A stretch of DNA of 64,000 nt, taken from contig NW_018344069.1 of NCBI RefSeq assembly GCF_002099425.1, positions 124,001 to 188,000 of the forward strand, written 5' to 3'. Source of the stretch: Phascolarctos cinereus. Taxonomy: Eukaryota; Chordata; Mammalia; Diprotodontia; Phascolarctidae. The notes beneath the pieces were generated by a model. The model was not told the DNA's origin and did not search any database. It was given only the letters and a program-made list of their open reading frames with translations. The position numbers and the translations under genes are program-made. Below are positions 41,779 through 52,530 of this stretch, one piece after another. Every line of letters begins with the position of its first letter. The stretch's first letter is position 1.

Positions 41779-42180
41779 AGATCAGAGTCTTAACCTGAGG
41801 TCCCTAAACTTGTATTTAAAAAAACCCACTTTGATAACTGTTGTTATTCAGTTGTTTCAGTTGTGTCCTACTCTCTGTGACCCCATTTGGGGTTTTCTTG
41901 GCAAAAATACTGGAGTGGTTTGCCATTTCCTTCTCCAGCTTATTTTACAGATGAGGGAAACTGAGTCAAAAGGGGTTAAGTAACTTGCCCAGGGTCACAC
42001 AGATAGTAAGTGTCTGAGGTCAGATTCGAACTCATGAAGGTGGGTCTCCTGACTCCAGGCCCACCACTCTATCCACTGCCATACCTAGCTGTCTTTTTTG
42101 ATAACTATTTCAATATAATTAATTGGTTTTATTTGTAATGCTATGTATCTCATGCATTAAATACGTGATTCTGGCTCAGC
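41779..42180. repeat. hAT-like relic, split by a SINE
   Basis: 'CTTAACCTGAGGTCCCTAAA' at the left and 'TTTGTAATGCTATGTATCTC' at the right belong to the same relic family as 23351-23546. The SINE at 41840-42096 separates them. Confidence 0.6.
41840..42096 (-). mobile_element. MAR1-type SINE with 10-bp TSD
   Basis: 'TTGTTATTCAGTTGTTTCAG', 'GGGGTTTTCTTGGCAAAAAT', 'AGATTCGAACTCATGAAGGT', end 'CCATACCTAGCTGTC'. Duplication TTTGATAACT at 41830-41839 and 42097-42106. Confidence 0.85.
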
Positions 42181-42229
42181 TCGCTTGTACCACTTAGCAC
42201 CTCTAGGATGGCCTCCAGGAAAGCCAGAA

Positions 42230-43900
42230 TGAATAAACTGTAGAATGTGTGGAGTGGTGTCATGTGTGATAAGCCTGGTAAGGCAGGATGGGGCTAGGCT
42301 GAAAAGAACTCTAAATGTCAAACAGAGGAGTTTGTATTTGGTCCTAAATTAGGAGTCCCTAACATTTACTGAGTAAGAGAATGAGTGACCTGATCTACAC
42401 TTTAGGAAAATCACTTTGGCAACTATGTGAAGGATAGATCCGAGAACTTGAGAAGAATGCAGAACCTCTTTCAGTAGTCCAGGTCAGAAGCTGAGAACTG
42501 GGATGGAGGCTGTGTTTGTGGACACAGAAAGGTGGAGATGGAAATGATGAGATGTGGTAGCTGATTGGATAGGAGCGCTGAATGACAGTGAAGAGTAGAG
42601 AATGACACCAAGGTGGTGAGCATGTATGCTAGAAGGATGGTGGTGCCCTGGGCTGAAATAGAGACATCCAAAGAGGGGCAAGTTTGGGGAGGGGGCAGAT
42701 AACGAGTTTTGTACTGGACCATCTGTGTTTGAGATGCCTACAAGACATCTCGTTTAAATGACCAGGAGATAGATGGTTATATGGAACTGGAATGAGAGAG
42801 AGTGACAGAGACAAACAGAGAGAGACAAGGGAAGACACAGAGACAGAGGGAGAGACAGAGCAAGACAGAGATAGAGGAAGAGGCAGAGAGAGTGACAGAG
42901 ACAAAGGAAGAAACAGAGTGACAGATGGAGACAGAGGGAGAGAGTGAGTGTCAGAGACAGACAGAGACACAGAGAGAGACAGTGATAGAGACAGACTAAG
43001 GCTGTATATCTAGATCTGGGAGTCATCTGTGCAGAGATGCTAACTGGACTCATGAGAGCTGATGATGTCACCAAGTAAGATGGTACAGAGTGAAAAGGAA
43101 AGAGGCCCCAGGACAAAGCCATGGTGTCCATCCACTGTTAAGAGAGTATGACATGACTGGAGATCCAGCAGTGTAGACTGAGGAGTAGTCAGCCAGAGTA
43201 GAGTAGAGCCAAGAGGACAGTGTCATGAAAACTTACAGAGGAGAGAGTGTCCAGGAGGAGAGAGGGTCACCAATGTCAAATGCTGCTGAGAACTGAGAAC
43301 ATGAGGATTGAGAAAAGGTCATTAGGTCTGGCAATGAAGGGAGCACTAGTAGCTGAGAGGGTGAGTTCAGTGGAGTGATGAGGTCAGAATCCAGATTGTA
43401 GAGGGTTTATAAGCCAGTGAGAGGAGGATTGGAGGCAGTGAGTGTAGACAGCCTTTTCAAGGAATTTGGCTGAGAAGGAAGAGAATTAATTCTAGGGCTA
43501 AGGCAGTCCAGGATGGTAGGATCTTGTGAGAGTTTTTAAGGATGAGAGACTTGAGCATATTTGTCAGCAGCAATGGAAGAAATCAGTAGTTAGAGATTAA
43601 AGATTGGGGGGGGTGATGGTAGGGATGATCTGCTGGAGAGAAGTTGGGGAGGATGGGATTCAGGGTACCTTGTTGCAAAGGGCCACCTCCTCATCAGAGT
43701 CTGGAGTGAAGCAAGAGATAGTGGGAGATGGTGTTAGGGCTCTGTGAGTTGAGAATGGAGACAAGAGAGCTCATGATAAATGGCCTTGATTTTCTCAGCA
43801 GAGTATATATAGAACCTCAGTGAGGTTCTCAGTTGAGAGGTTGGGAGGAGGGCTCTGGTGAGGGGCTGAGGCAAGAAGAGAAACCTTGGAGCAGCTGTGT
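42230..43900 (-). repeat. Long antisense L2 LINE
   Basis: Reverse L2 landmarks in order: 'GAGTGACCTGATCTACACTT', 'CAGTAGTCCAGGTCAGAAGC', 'GACACCAAGGTGGTGAGCAT', 'TGTGTTTGAGATGCCTACAA', 'GGGAGTCATCTGTGCAGAGA', 'AAAGCCATGGTGTCCATCCA', 'AATGTCAAATGCTGCTGAGA'. A GA-rich simple repeat expands inside it. Longest L2 in the window; frames are broken. Confidence 0.7.
42790..42995. repeat. (GAGACA)n simple repeat
   Basis: Purine-rich repeats of AGAGACAG/AGTGACAG type, grown within the L2 relic. Gives a spurious 125-codon frame on the - strand. Confidence 0.9.
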
Positions 43901-44245
43901 TGAGTGGGACAGAAAATCAATTAGAGAGAAATAAAGGGATTGCTTTTTCAGGCCTTCAGATGACTGGCTAATGAGCTGGGCCCAGAATTAAACAGGAGGA
44001 AGGAAATGGGCTGGATTACATTGAGGAAATCACCCAATGATTGCAGCACTCCCAAACACCAGCCTGATGTAAAACCCATCTTTCTAACGCCATTATTATT
44101 CTGGCATGCTCTATGATTGTGAGTCAGGGAACATCTCGATCTCACAAATTGTTATTTGGACCCAAAGGGCAATAGAGAGACTCATGATAGATGTAACTAT
44201 TACCTAGCTTGGAGGGATAGCTAACACACAAAGATATCAGTAAAG
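43901..44245. other. No feature recognised
   Basis: Unassigned; may include the outer parts of the flanking LINE relics. Confidence 0.4.
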
Positions 44246-44900
44246 CTTTTAGAAGAAAACTGGGCACAGTATTCCAGATGTGGTCTGCCCAGAGCAGAGG
44301 ATGGTGGGGCTAGCACTTCTGTCATTCTTAGGATTATAGGATCATTGATCTAAACCTTAGAGGCCATCTACTCCAGACCCCCTCATTTTACAGATGAGGA
44401 AACTGAGGCCACAAGGAAGTAAAATGGCAGGTAGTCACATAGGTAAAAAGCCTCAGAGTGGGGATTTGAACCCAGGCCTTCTGTTTCTAGATCCAGTGTT
44501 CTTTCCACTGTACCAATATCATACTTCTGTTAATACAGCTTAAAGTAAATTCTTGCCCTGACTAGCTTTTGGGCTTCTGGGTTAACTGTTGATTTCCACT
44601 GAGCTTGCAGTGCTCAAAACTCACAGGTCTTTTTTATGTGAATTACTGGCTATTTACATCCCTCCCATCTTGTATTTGCATAGCTGATATTTTAAACCTA
44701 AGTGTAGAATTTATGTTTATCTCTATTAACATTTCACTTTATTAGAGTTAGCCTATTGCTCTGAGCTGTTGAGATATTTTTGGCTTCTGATTTTCTCTTC
44801 CAATGTTTTCGCAATCTCTTTCTGTCATCCAGAAAGTTTGATTAGCATGCCTTTGTCCAAATCTTTGATAACAATGTTGAACTTTAAAAAAAATCAAATT
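44246..44900 (-). repeat. L3/CR1 LINE, antisense, split by a MIR
   Basis: 'GGCACAGTATTCCAGATGTG', then after the SINE 'TCCCATCTTGTATTTGCATA', 'TTGATTAGCATGCCTTTGTC' and 'CCAAATCTTTGATAACAATG', the reverse of the LFNI-NDL and FADD coding stretch. The MIR lies at about 44335-44530. Confidence 0.7.
44335..44530 (-). repeat. MIR/THER SINE within L3
   Basis: 'CCTCATTTTACAGATGAGGA', 'GGGGATTTGAACCCAGGCCT'. Interrupts the L3/CR1 relic. Confidence 0.7.
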
Positions 44901-45164
44901 GTGTTCAGATCACATGAACTAAGACCAAGGCTGAGAACAGGTGATACCCAGACTCCTCATGAGTTGACACCTTGCCAAGATGGCACCCCAAATGATCATT
45001 TATTCAGTCACTTGCTCAGAGAGGAGATGGGGCTATGTATTAAGGTAGTCTGACTAGGCTTCTTGTAGAGAACTGGCAAGCTAGGGGGTCCTTAGAGTTA
45101 CTGTCAGGGGGTCCATAGTGAATTTTGATCTACATACAAACAAGCTATAGGCAGGACAAACTGG
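44901..45164. other. No feature recognised
   Basis: 45095-45130 contains 'AGGGGGTCCATAGTGAATTT', faintly hAT-like. Confidence 0.35.
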
Positions 45165-45476
45165 AAATAATCAGCAGAGACTAGGCACTAGAATTAAGGG
45201 GCTTAATAGAAAAGGCTTCCTGTAGAAGGTGGAGATTTAACTTGGGCTTAAAGGAAGCCAGGAGGTAGAGAGGAGGAGGGGCCATTTCAGTCATGTGGGA
45301 CAGGCAGAGAAAATGGACCAACAAGGCCTTGAACCCAGGCTTATGTTTAATTCGTCACTTCAGGGTCTACAGCCATTTGGAAAATAGTGGGCTTGCTATT
45401 GTATAAATTTGTATTTGCATATTAACTCCATAGCCCCACAAGGGTCTCTACCACAAAGGTTGAAAATCACTATTTC
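45165..45476 (-). repeat. L2 fragment then hAT-like end
   Basis: 45165-45335 antisense L2 ('AACTTGGGCTTAAAGGAAGC'). 45340-45476 ends 'AAAGGTTGAAAATCACTATT', the reverse of a 'agtGATTTTCAACCTTT' hAT-type terminus. Confidence 0.5.
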
Positions 45477-45477
45477 A

Positions 45478-45965
45478 CTGGAAGAAAGGTCCCACGTACT
45501 TCAAAATATTCATAGCAGCACTTTTTGTAAAGACGAAGAAGCAGAAATCACTAGTAGATGTCCACTGTGGAATAACTAAATAAATTGAGGTACTTGACAC
45601 AATATAATAGAATATTACCATTTGGAGAAGTATGGGAAGACGTATAACTTATACAGAGTGAAGTACGCAGAACCAAGAAGAAATAGTTCAGCAATGTAAA
45701 TGAAAAACCAAAAACAGTCCCATGTGAAAGTGATTCATTCTGATGCCAGGCTGGGCCCTGGAGAAGAGCTGAGAAGGCTCACTTTCCTCCCTTTTTTGCA
45801 GAGGTGGAAGACACTGGGTTGGGAGCACTACGTACACTGTCAGCCTGGGTTTTGCTGAATTGCTTCTTTTCTTTATTAAAAGGGATGATGACTTGTGGAT
45901 AGGAGAGGTGGGAGAGACGTATTCAGAAATAAAGGTGCCATAAAAACAAAGCATACCAATAAAAC
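45478..45965 (+). repeat. L1 3' region
   Basis: 'TTCATAGCAGCACTTTTTGT', 'AAATAAATTGAGGTACTTGA', 'GCAGAGGTGGAAGACACTGG' and a tail near 45950. Confidence 0.7.
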
Positions 45966-46019
45966 CAAGAAGAATGAAAACCTTTGTCTTAGAGCCATTT
46001 ATCATCCCCGAACCATCTG

Positions 46020-46550
46020 CTCTGTGGCTTTTTTCAGTTAAGTGATTTGTCACATGGCTAGTGAGTGTCTGAGGTGGGATTTGAAATACTTGAACCCATG
46101 AGAGTTGATGAGTTTAGGAAGGGGCAGAGTGTAGATGGAGGGGAGAAGAGGGCCCAGGACAGCCCTGGAGGATGCCTTTATCTGCTGATTCAGTAACAAT
46201 CAAGTTCAGTCTCCTTGCTTCTTATGAGCAGTGGGGTCCCTTTGGAATATGGCTACTACTGAGGCTAACCATCCATTATGTCAAAGCTTTGAGCTATTTC
46301 TGCTCAGAGGATTAAAGGTTTAAAGCTGAAGAAACCTTAGAGGCTAACCCACTTCTTTTTATAGAGTGGGAAACTGAGGCCCTGGGATCGTAAACTTAAG
46401 AGCTAGAATGCACCCCACAGACCATCTGGTCCAAGCCCCTCATTTTATAGATGAAGTCAGGGAAGCTCAGCAGGAGATAAAGTGCCCAGTAGTGTCACAT
46501 GCAAACAGATGCCTCCAACAGGGCACAGATCGACTCAGGAAACTATAAAT
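46020..46550 (-). repeat. SINE fragments, antisense
   Basis: 46025-46105 ('AGTGAGTGTCTGAGGTGGGA'), 46300-46395 and 46395-46520 (two MIR-like copies with 'GTGGGAAACTGAGGCCCTGG' and 'CTCATTTTATAGATGAAGTC'). 46110-46290 is unassigned. Confidence 0.55.
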
Positions 46551-46849
46551 TCATATTATCTATATTGTATTGCCTTTTTGTTTTGCTAAATATTTCCCAA
46601 TTACATTTCAATAAGGGGTTCCAAGCAGCATATTTGATATATCTGACTTACAGGGAATAAATAGCTGGGGTGACTCTGGCCAGATTCATCCTTAACTCAT
46701 CCCTAGTGGAATCCAGACCCAGGCAGACCAAGCTGTGTGCCCTGTATGCTTTTATCCAGGTGAGATCTCAAATGAACATCAAGGATTTTCCTTGAATGGA
46801 AAAAGAAAGAGAAATGAAGATCGTAAAAGGGTAGCCTGAAGCCTGGGGT

Positions 46850-46850
<1 letters not shown>
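46551..46850. other. No feature recognised
   Basis: Unique-looking. Confidence 0.45.
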
Positions 46851-46851
<1 letters not shown>

Positions 46852-46911
<60 letters not shown>

Positions 46912-47008
46912 TTCTGATAGGTGTTAATAAATAGAAATATGGTCATCAAGGTGCCATTACTTCATTTCCCCCATGTTTAAATAGTGGTATCACACACACA
47001 CACACACA
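46852..47008. repeat. (GT)n and (CA)n microsatellites
   Basis: (GT)n at 46852-46911, then a spacer, then (CA)n at 46991-47008. The two tracts are complementary, so the 78-bp spacer could be looped out in a cruciform. Confidence 0.95.
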
Positions 47009-47199
47009 ATTCCAGCACCTTAGGTCTCCTTTTTTTCCTTTCCATTTTTAGAAATGAAAACTACCACCTGTTCTTCCTTTAACTGAAGCTTGGTGTGGTA
47101 GTACCACGGTTGGTAGGTTCTCCATCATCACGCTCACTTTTTCCTGGTATTCCTCTGGATTTCCTTCTAAAACCTGGAGTGATGGGCTCCTTCTCTGTT

Positions 47200-47730
47200 A
47201 TAGGTTCATCATTTTAGAGATGCAAGGGATGTAAGAGGCTATCTAGTCCAAAATCTTCATTTAACAGAAGAGGAAACTGAGACTGAGGGAATTTAAGTGA
47301 CTTACCCAAGGTCATACATCTGAACTGTAGGTATGGAAGGGACCTTAGAGAGTCCATCCATTTAGACCAACCCTCTCATTTTACAGCGGAGGAAACCAAG
47401 GCCCAGGAATGGTTAGTGACTTGCCCAGAGCCAAAGATTTGAACAGTCAGGTCCTCCGACTGAATCTAGCAGATAGAAATCAGATAGAAAATAAGCTTCC
47501 CTGCTGTTTTATTTTTGTCTTTGTGTTATTCCCAGTGCCTGACAGTCGGCAAACATTTATTAAGCACCTCCTATGTGCCAGACACCATGCTAAGCTCTGG
47601 GAATACAAACAAAGCCTAAAGACTGGTCCTGCCCTCAAGAAGCTCCCAGTCTAAGGAAGGAGATCCCATGCAGACAGCTAGTTACAGACAAGATTCCCTT
47701 AGGAAGTACTTGTTGACTGATTGGCCGAGA
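47200..47730 (-). repeat. Two MIRs and an L2 tail, antisense
   Basis: 47200-47325 and 47325-47420 ('CCTCTCATTTTACAGCGGAG'), then 47548-47730 ('GGCAAACATTTATTAAGCAC', 'CCTGCCCTCAAGAAGCTCCC'). Confidence 0.65.
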
Positions 47731-47734
47731 AGGG

Positions 47735-48745
47735 ACTAGGGCTGAGCGTCCTTTCTCAGCCTAGCATTCTTTCTATTGGCTATCGTTCTGCCTCTCCTAT
47801 TGGAGAGATGCCTTCTTCAGGCATCGCTCCTTATGCTGGGAACCCTCAACCTTGTTTGCCAGCAAGTGATGTGCCGGAGGGTCCAGCCAACACTCAGCTG
47901 CCGGGGCTTGCTCGGGCATGGGGCGGGTGGGTAAGTGGGGGCTCTGTTCGTTGAAGCTGGGGAGTTGTGGGTGATGAATGCAGGTATTCTTGGTTGCACT
48001 TCTACAGCTTGACCACCAGGTGGTACCTGGGAGCTCCTACATACTGCATCAGGGGCCCAGGGATCGAGGACTGCGGCTGGAACTTGCTTTGGAGGTCTGG
48101 TCCTTAAAGAGATACTGCCACTCTCTGGCCAACTTAAATAAGAAAGGAAAAAAGGAAGAATCTGAGGGAGAAACCCCACTGGCTTCCTCGCTGCTGCCTT
48201 TCTGCCTTCACTGCCCTCTTCTGTGATGCCAGGCTGCCTAGAGCCGAAGCCTCAACCCCCACTGCCATCCCTTTTGTTGAGGCCCATTGGGGCCAGTGCC
48301 AGCCTAGGCTGGTGGCGTCACAGCGCAGAGAGCTCTGAGCTGGGATGTCACTCGGCAGGACGCTGGCTGAAGGAAGCCGAGGGCAGGGCCAGCCCCAGCG
48401 GGAAGGGGCCAGGCACGTGCTTGGATCACAACTGAATGCTGGTCACTGTTTGCAGATGGCTGCCTGCTTTCCCAGCCCAGCTGGCTGCTCATTCACCTGC
48501 TCTGCTTAGAGCCAGTAAGAAAGTTGGAGCCATTGAACTTTCTCCCAATTCTGTGGAGCCCCTTCTTCGCCAGTCACACCCTCTCTTCTTTCAGAAGCAG
48601 GATGGGGACTTTCTGGTAAGTAAACAAGAAGGGGATCATAGGGCAGTGCAGTGGGGTCAGCTCTGACAAAGTCCTAGACATGTTTGCAAATAGCCCATTG
48701 TGGTTGTTTAAACTTTGACTGTTCTGAATAAATCGATTAAGGACT
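47735..48745. promoter_or_regulatory. Unique GC-richer block, candidate regulatory element
   Basis: About 1 kb without a repeat, GC-richer than its surroundings, some 10 kb upstream of the ABR promoter. It has a CTCF-like site (48013-48025), 'GGCGTCACAGCGC' (CRE-like, 48313) and several CAGCTG/CAGGTG E-boxes. Overlapping open frames up to 120 codons look like by-products of the composition. Confidence 0.35.
48013..48025 (+). promoter_or_regulatory. CTCF-like motif
   Basis: CCACCAGGTGGTA fits the CTCF core CCASYAGRKGGCR except for T at the usual C. The inner CCACCAGGTGG is also a palindrome containing a ZEB/Snail-type CAGGTG box, so either reading is possible. Confidence 0.4.
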
Positions 48746-48749
48746 TAAG

Positions 48750-49020
48750 ATCTCATATTTAGAGCTGAAGGGATCTTAGAGGACATCTGGTCCAACATCT
48801 TTGCTTTGAAGAGAAGGAAATTGAGGGTGAGAGAGAAGTGACTTGTCCAAGGTCATACAGCTAATAAGAAACAGAGGCATGACTTAGGTCATAGAATCAT
48901 GGATATAGTTATCTGGTCCAACCCCCTTGTTTTACAAAAGAGGAAACTGAGGTTCAGAGAGGTGAGTGGCAGTGATAGGCTTAGAAGGCAAGAGACTATA
49001 TTAGAGATTCAGTTGTTAAC
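48750..49020 (-). repeat. Two adjacent MIR/THER SINEs
   Basis: 48755-48890 ('AGCTGAAGGGATCTTAGAGG') and 48890-49000 ('GTTTTACAAAAGAGGAAACT'). Confidence 0.65.
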
Positions 49021-49885
49021 CCATAGCCAAGCCAAGCCCTCTAACCCACTTACCATGTCCTCCACAATTCCCTATGGAAAGAGAACAGTGTTCTTCAACC
49101 CAGCCTTTTGGGAGGGTAGCATGGGGAAAGGAGAGCTAGTGATTGGCTGGACAACCAGGTCCTGGGTTAGGAGTGCCTTGTCTCTCCTGTGTGACAGTGA
49201 CTAGGGGCTAATTGCAATTCTACTTTACATCCTGATTATGCTACAGAGCCTTCTGATGACTCAGGCTGACTCACAACTTTGTTCTGGGAAGTGAATAATT
49301 GGGGAATGGTTTGTATTTATCTTTGCTGCCTCAATCTCCAAAGGAATAGCAAAGAAGATGGGGGGGGGGGAGGAAAGGGGCAAATGAAGAAAACCAAAGC
49401 CCATTCTTTATGCCAGGTTTGGGGTAGAGTTTGGGGGTGGTGATGGGGTGATGTGTAAATGTAGCCAAAAGGAAGGGGAAGAGCGGGCTGCCCCACCTCA
49501 CCAGACCACTGTGATTGACTACCCTCCAGCTGTGGGATGGGCCCAGGAGTGGTGGAAATGTCCTCTGCTTCCTCTGGGCCCCCTGATTCGCAATTCCTGC
49601 TGAATCATCTGTGCCCTGACGGGACCTGATGTCCTGTCCCGACCCTTCACTCCTTTTGCATTCTCCCATGAAGCTTCTTTCCTATTTGTGGCTGATTTAG
49701 CAAAGGGCCAATCCGGAGGCTGTTGCTGTGTCTGCTTGAATCCCAGCAGTACCGCCCAGTGACAGTAGGAAGTTGGGTGGCCTCCCCAGCTCTGAGGCTT
49801 CTCTCTCTCTCTGCAGCAGAATTGTGAAGCTGGCAGGGAGTTAATTACAGGTCTGTGAAGGGAAGCATGGCTCCTTCTGACTTCA
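49021..49885. other. Unique DNA, no gene recognised
   Basis: Repeat-free block. Poly-G at 49361-49370. 49660-49860 has enhancer-like text ('GGCTGATTTAGCAAAGGGCC') but no proof. Confidence 0.4.
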
Positions 49886-49889
49886 CAGA

Positions 49890-50580
49890 TCCTAGCCTGA
49901 GAGCTTCAGGGGGGACCTCAGAAGCAATCCAGCCCCCACCCATTTTACAGAGGAAACTGAGACTTACAGAGATTAAGGAACTCATAGCATCACCACCAGA
50001 AAGCTGGGAGCGCCCTCTGAGGCCATCTAAGCCAACCCTCTCATTTTACAGAGGAGGAAACTGAGGCCCACAATTATCTGGAATAACAAACAGGTCAGAA
50101 TTTAGTTGTCCAGAATCAAGGCAGGAGGCAGTGTGAAAAGAGCACCAGCTCTGGCATCAGAGGATTTGTGTATCACCTATATGACCTTGGGCAAGTCACA
50201 AATTATTTGGGCCTGACTTTCCTCATCCATAAAGCATTCAATTATTCAACAGATACTTATTAAGCACCTATTATATGCCAGGTCCTAGAGATGGTAGTCC
50301 AACTGCCTTATTTTACAGATGAGGAAACTGAGGACCAGGGAGGTAAAGTGATTTACACGATCATAGATTTGGAGATGGGAAAGGACCTGGAAGGCCATTT
50401 AGAATAAATTTACATTTATTTTTTAATTTATTTACATTTACAGATGAGAAGACTGAGACCCATAGAGGTGATCCTAATGTCACTTAACCTCTCTGAGACT
50501 CAGTTTCCTCATATGTATAATGAGGGGGAATTGGATTCTACCTTTGTTTCCCTTTTGGTTCCAAATCTATGATGAAGAGA
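49890..50580. repeat. Cluster of MIR/THER and L2 fragments
   Basis: 49905-49990 and 50005-50080 antisense MIR ('CTCATTTTACAGAGGAGGAA'), 50110-50230 sense SINE, 50235-50290 antisense L2 tail ('ACAGATACTTATTAAGCACC'), 50300-50360 and 50430-50470 antisense MIR, 50475-50575 sense tail. Confidence 0.6.
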
Positions 50581-51033
50581 ATAGGTTAAAAAAAACTATA
50601 CTAGTGACATTCTAGCCACTGGCCACCCCATCCCATCCCACCCCTCCCCTTGACTCTTTGGTAATCACACTGACTTCTGATGGGAGATGCTGTCCCTGAC
50701 ATTTAGAAACCAGACTTTCACACATGAAGGGAACTGTACCTGACGTTGTCCTCCACGAACGATTCCAGGTGGATAGTTTGATGCAGGAGGGGGAAGTACG
50801 TACTTTACACTTGAACCCGAATGTACGAGATCAGGCTTTCTGGCCTCTGGGTGAGGCTGGTCAAGAGCAGCCAGACTGGTGGAATGAATACACACACTGT
50901 GTTTTAAGTTGGAAGTGAAGCTCAGCTTCAAGGAGAGGTGGTGGCTCGGGATTAAGTAAGTGGAGGGGTGTCTCCCCAGCAGAAATGGTTGAGTGGCCAC
51001 CAGAGTCCATGGAAATGAAAGGGTGAACCGGGA
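50581..51033. other. Unclassified DNA
   Basis: Contains 'GTACGTACTTTACACTTGAA'. Open frames of 64-125 codons without domain content. Confidence 0.4.
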
Positions 51034-51130
51034 GGACCACATCTACATTAATAGCAGTATTGTTAAGACGAGCAACTTTGAAAGACTGAGGACCTCGGAT
51101 CAACCCAATGAGCGACCAGTTTCAAAGGAC
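51034..51130 (+). repeat. Unclassified interspersed repeat, copy 2
   Basis: 'GAGCAACTTTGAAAGACTGA' parallels 28498-28518. The copy runs into a pyrimidine tract and a microsatellite. Confidence 0.4.
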
Positions 51131-51217
51131 TCTGACACTGTCTCTTCCTCCATCCGTCTCTTTCTCTCCCTCCCTTTCTTCCCCCTTTCTTTCTGTCTCT
51201 CCCCTTCTTCTTCATAG

Positions 51218-51221
<4 letters not shown>

Positions 51222-51303
<82 letters not shown>

Positions 51304-51450
51304 GTGTGTGTGTGTGTGTGTGTGTGTATAATATATGAAAACTCTCAAAGGTCATTAAAAAGGTCTAAAAGGCAGATATCTATCTATATCGATCTATCTA
51401 TATGTCTAGATCTAGATATGCAGATATATAAACAGACAACGAGATAGCTA
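51222..51450. repeat. Compound simple repeat (TA)n-(TG)n-(GATA)n-like
   Basis: (TA)n with two TGTA breaks 51222-51290, TGTA units then (GT)n to about 51330, and a CTAT/GATA patch 51376-51425. Confidence 0.9.
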
Positions 51451-51935
51451 GATATCTGCCCTCTGAGTCTATCACCTCTGTCTGGAGGTGAATAGCAGGT
51501 TTCATAGATGTGTTTGTGTGTTTTTATATACACGTGTACATACATACATATGCGAGGGGAAGAGAATGCTGATCTGAAAATAAAACCAAATTTAATTAAA
51601 AAGAAGAAAGGTTGTAAGGGCAGTCAGTACCCAACTAGATGGAGGGTATGGGCCATGCCGAGCCCTAGACATTAGGCCTTGGGCAGCACAGTTTCTTGAC
51701 CAGTGTTTGCTGAATTGTGTTAAATTGACGCAGGGATGCGAGGACAGACAGGGGAGTGCACAGGGCAGAACTCAGGGCAGCCTCCCTATGAATGCTTCAC
51801 TGCTGCTCTGAAGTCCTGGAGATGGATCCAGTTCGTGTTCCCTGGGTTTGTGGGTGAGAAGGCGTCTTTAACGCCACCTCCTCCTGCAGGGGCAGAAGAT
51901 TATATCTGACCCAAGCCCTGTGGGTGCTAAGGTGC
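51451..51935. other. Unique DNA, no feature
   Basis: Nothing recognised. Confidence 0.45.
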
Positions 51936-52240
51936 TTGACAGTAGGATCACAGACTTGGAGCTGGAAGAGAGCAAGCCAAAACCCCTCATTTTACAGATG
52001 AGGAAACTCAGGCCCAGAGAGGGGAGAAGTGACTTGTCCCAGGTCACAAAGATAGTGTTGGGGCAAGATTCAAACTCAGGTCCTCTGACTTCCAATACAG
52101 CCCTTTATATATTCTACCACATTTCCTCTCATGTCCTAGCTCTACCATGAGCAGCACCTCATTAATTAACCACCATAAAATGAGGGGGTTGGACCAGGTC
52201 GCCCCAGAGATCCCCTTTCAACTCTATGACTCTATGGAAG
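51936..52240. repeat. MIR/THER SINEs
   Basis: 51940-52110 antisense ('CCCTCATTTTACAGATGAGG', 'AGATTCAAACTCAGGTCCTC'). 52165-52240 sense tail ('AAAATGAGGGGGTTGGACCA'). Confidence 0.65.
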
Positions 52241-52530
52241 GAAGCTGTGTGAATAAGGGCATCAGGGTTCTTCCCTCTTCTGGTTTCTGGTACCAAGGGG
52301 CCCATAGACATCAGGGCAGATGCTTCCTTCAGGGCCTACATCATCCTACTCACTTTGCAAAAGCCCACAGGCTTGCATTGCTAGCTTAAGTTCAGAGTAA
52401 GCTGGGGCAAAGTCATCTTCTTGAAGGAGAAAAGGGCCCTAGGGTTGAAGAGAGCCTTGAAGGACAGTATCTGTCTGGAAGGGACCTCAGAGGCCACTGA
52501 ATCTAACCCACTTGGGTTTTTCCTTCTTGT

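Noticed and set aside
42629-43131. 113- and 125-codon Ser/Leu-rich frames
   Set aside because: Translation of the (GAGACA)n simple repeat inside an L2 relic.
47817-48435. Possible small gene in a GC-richer unique block
   Set aside because: Frames overlap in several phases, none has a known domain, and there is no splice or promoter context. In particular there is no bHLH motif, so this is not BHLHA9.
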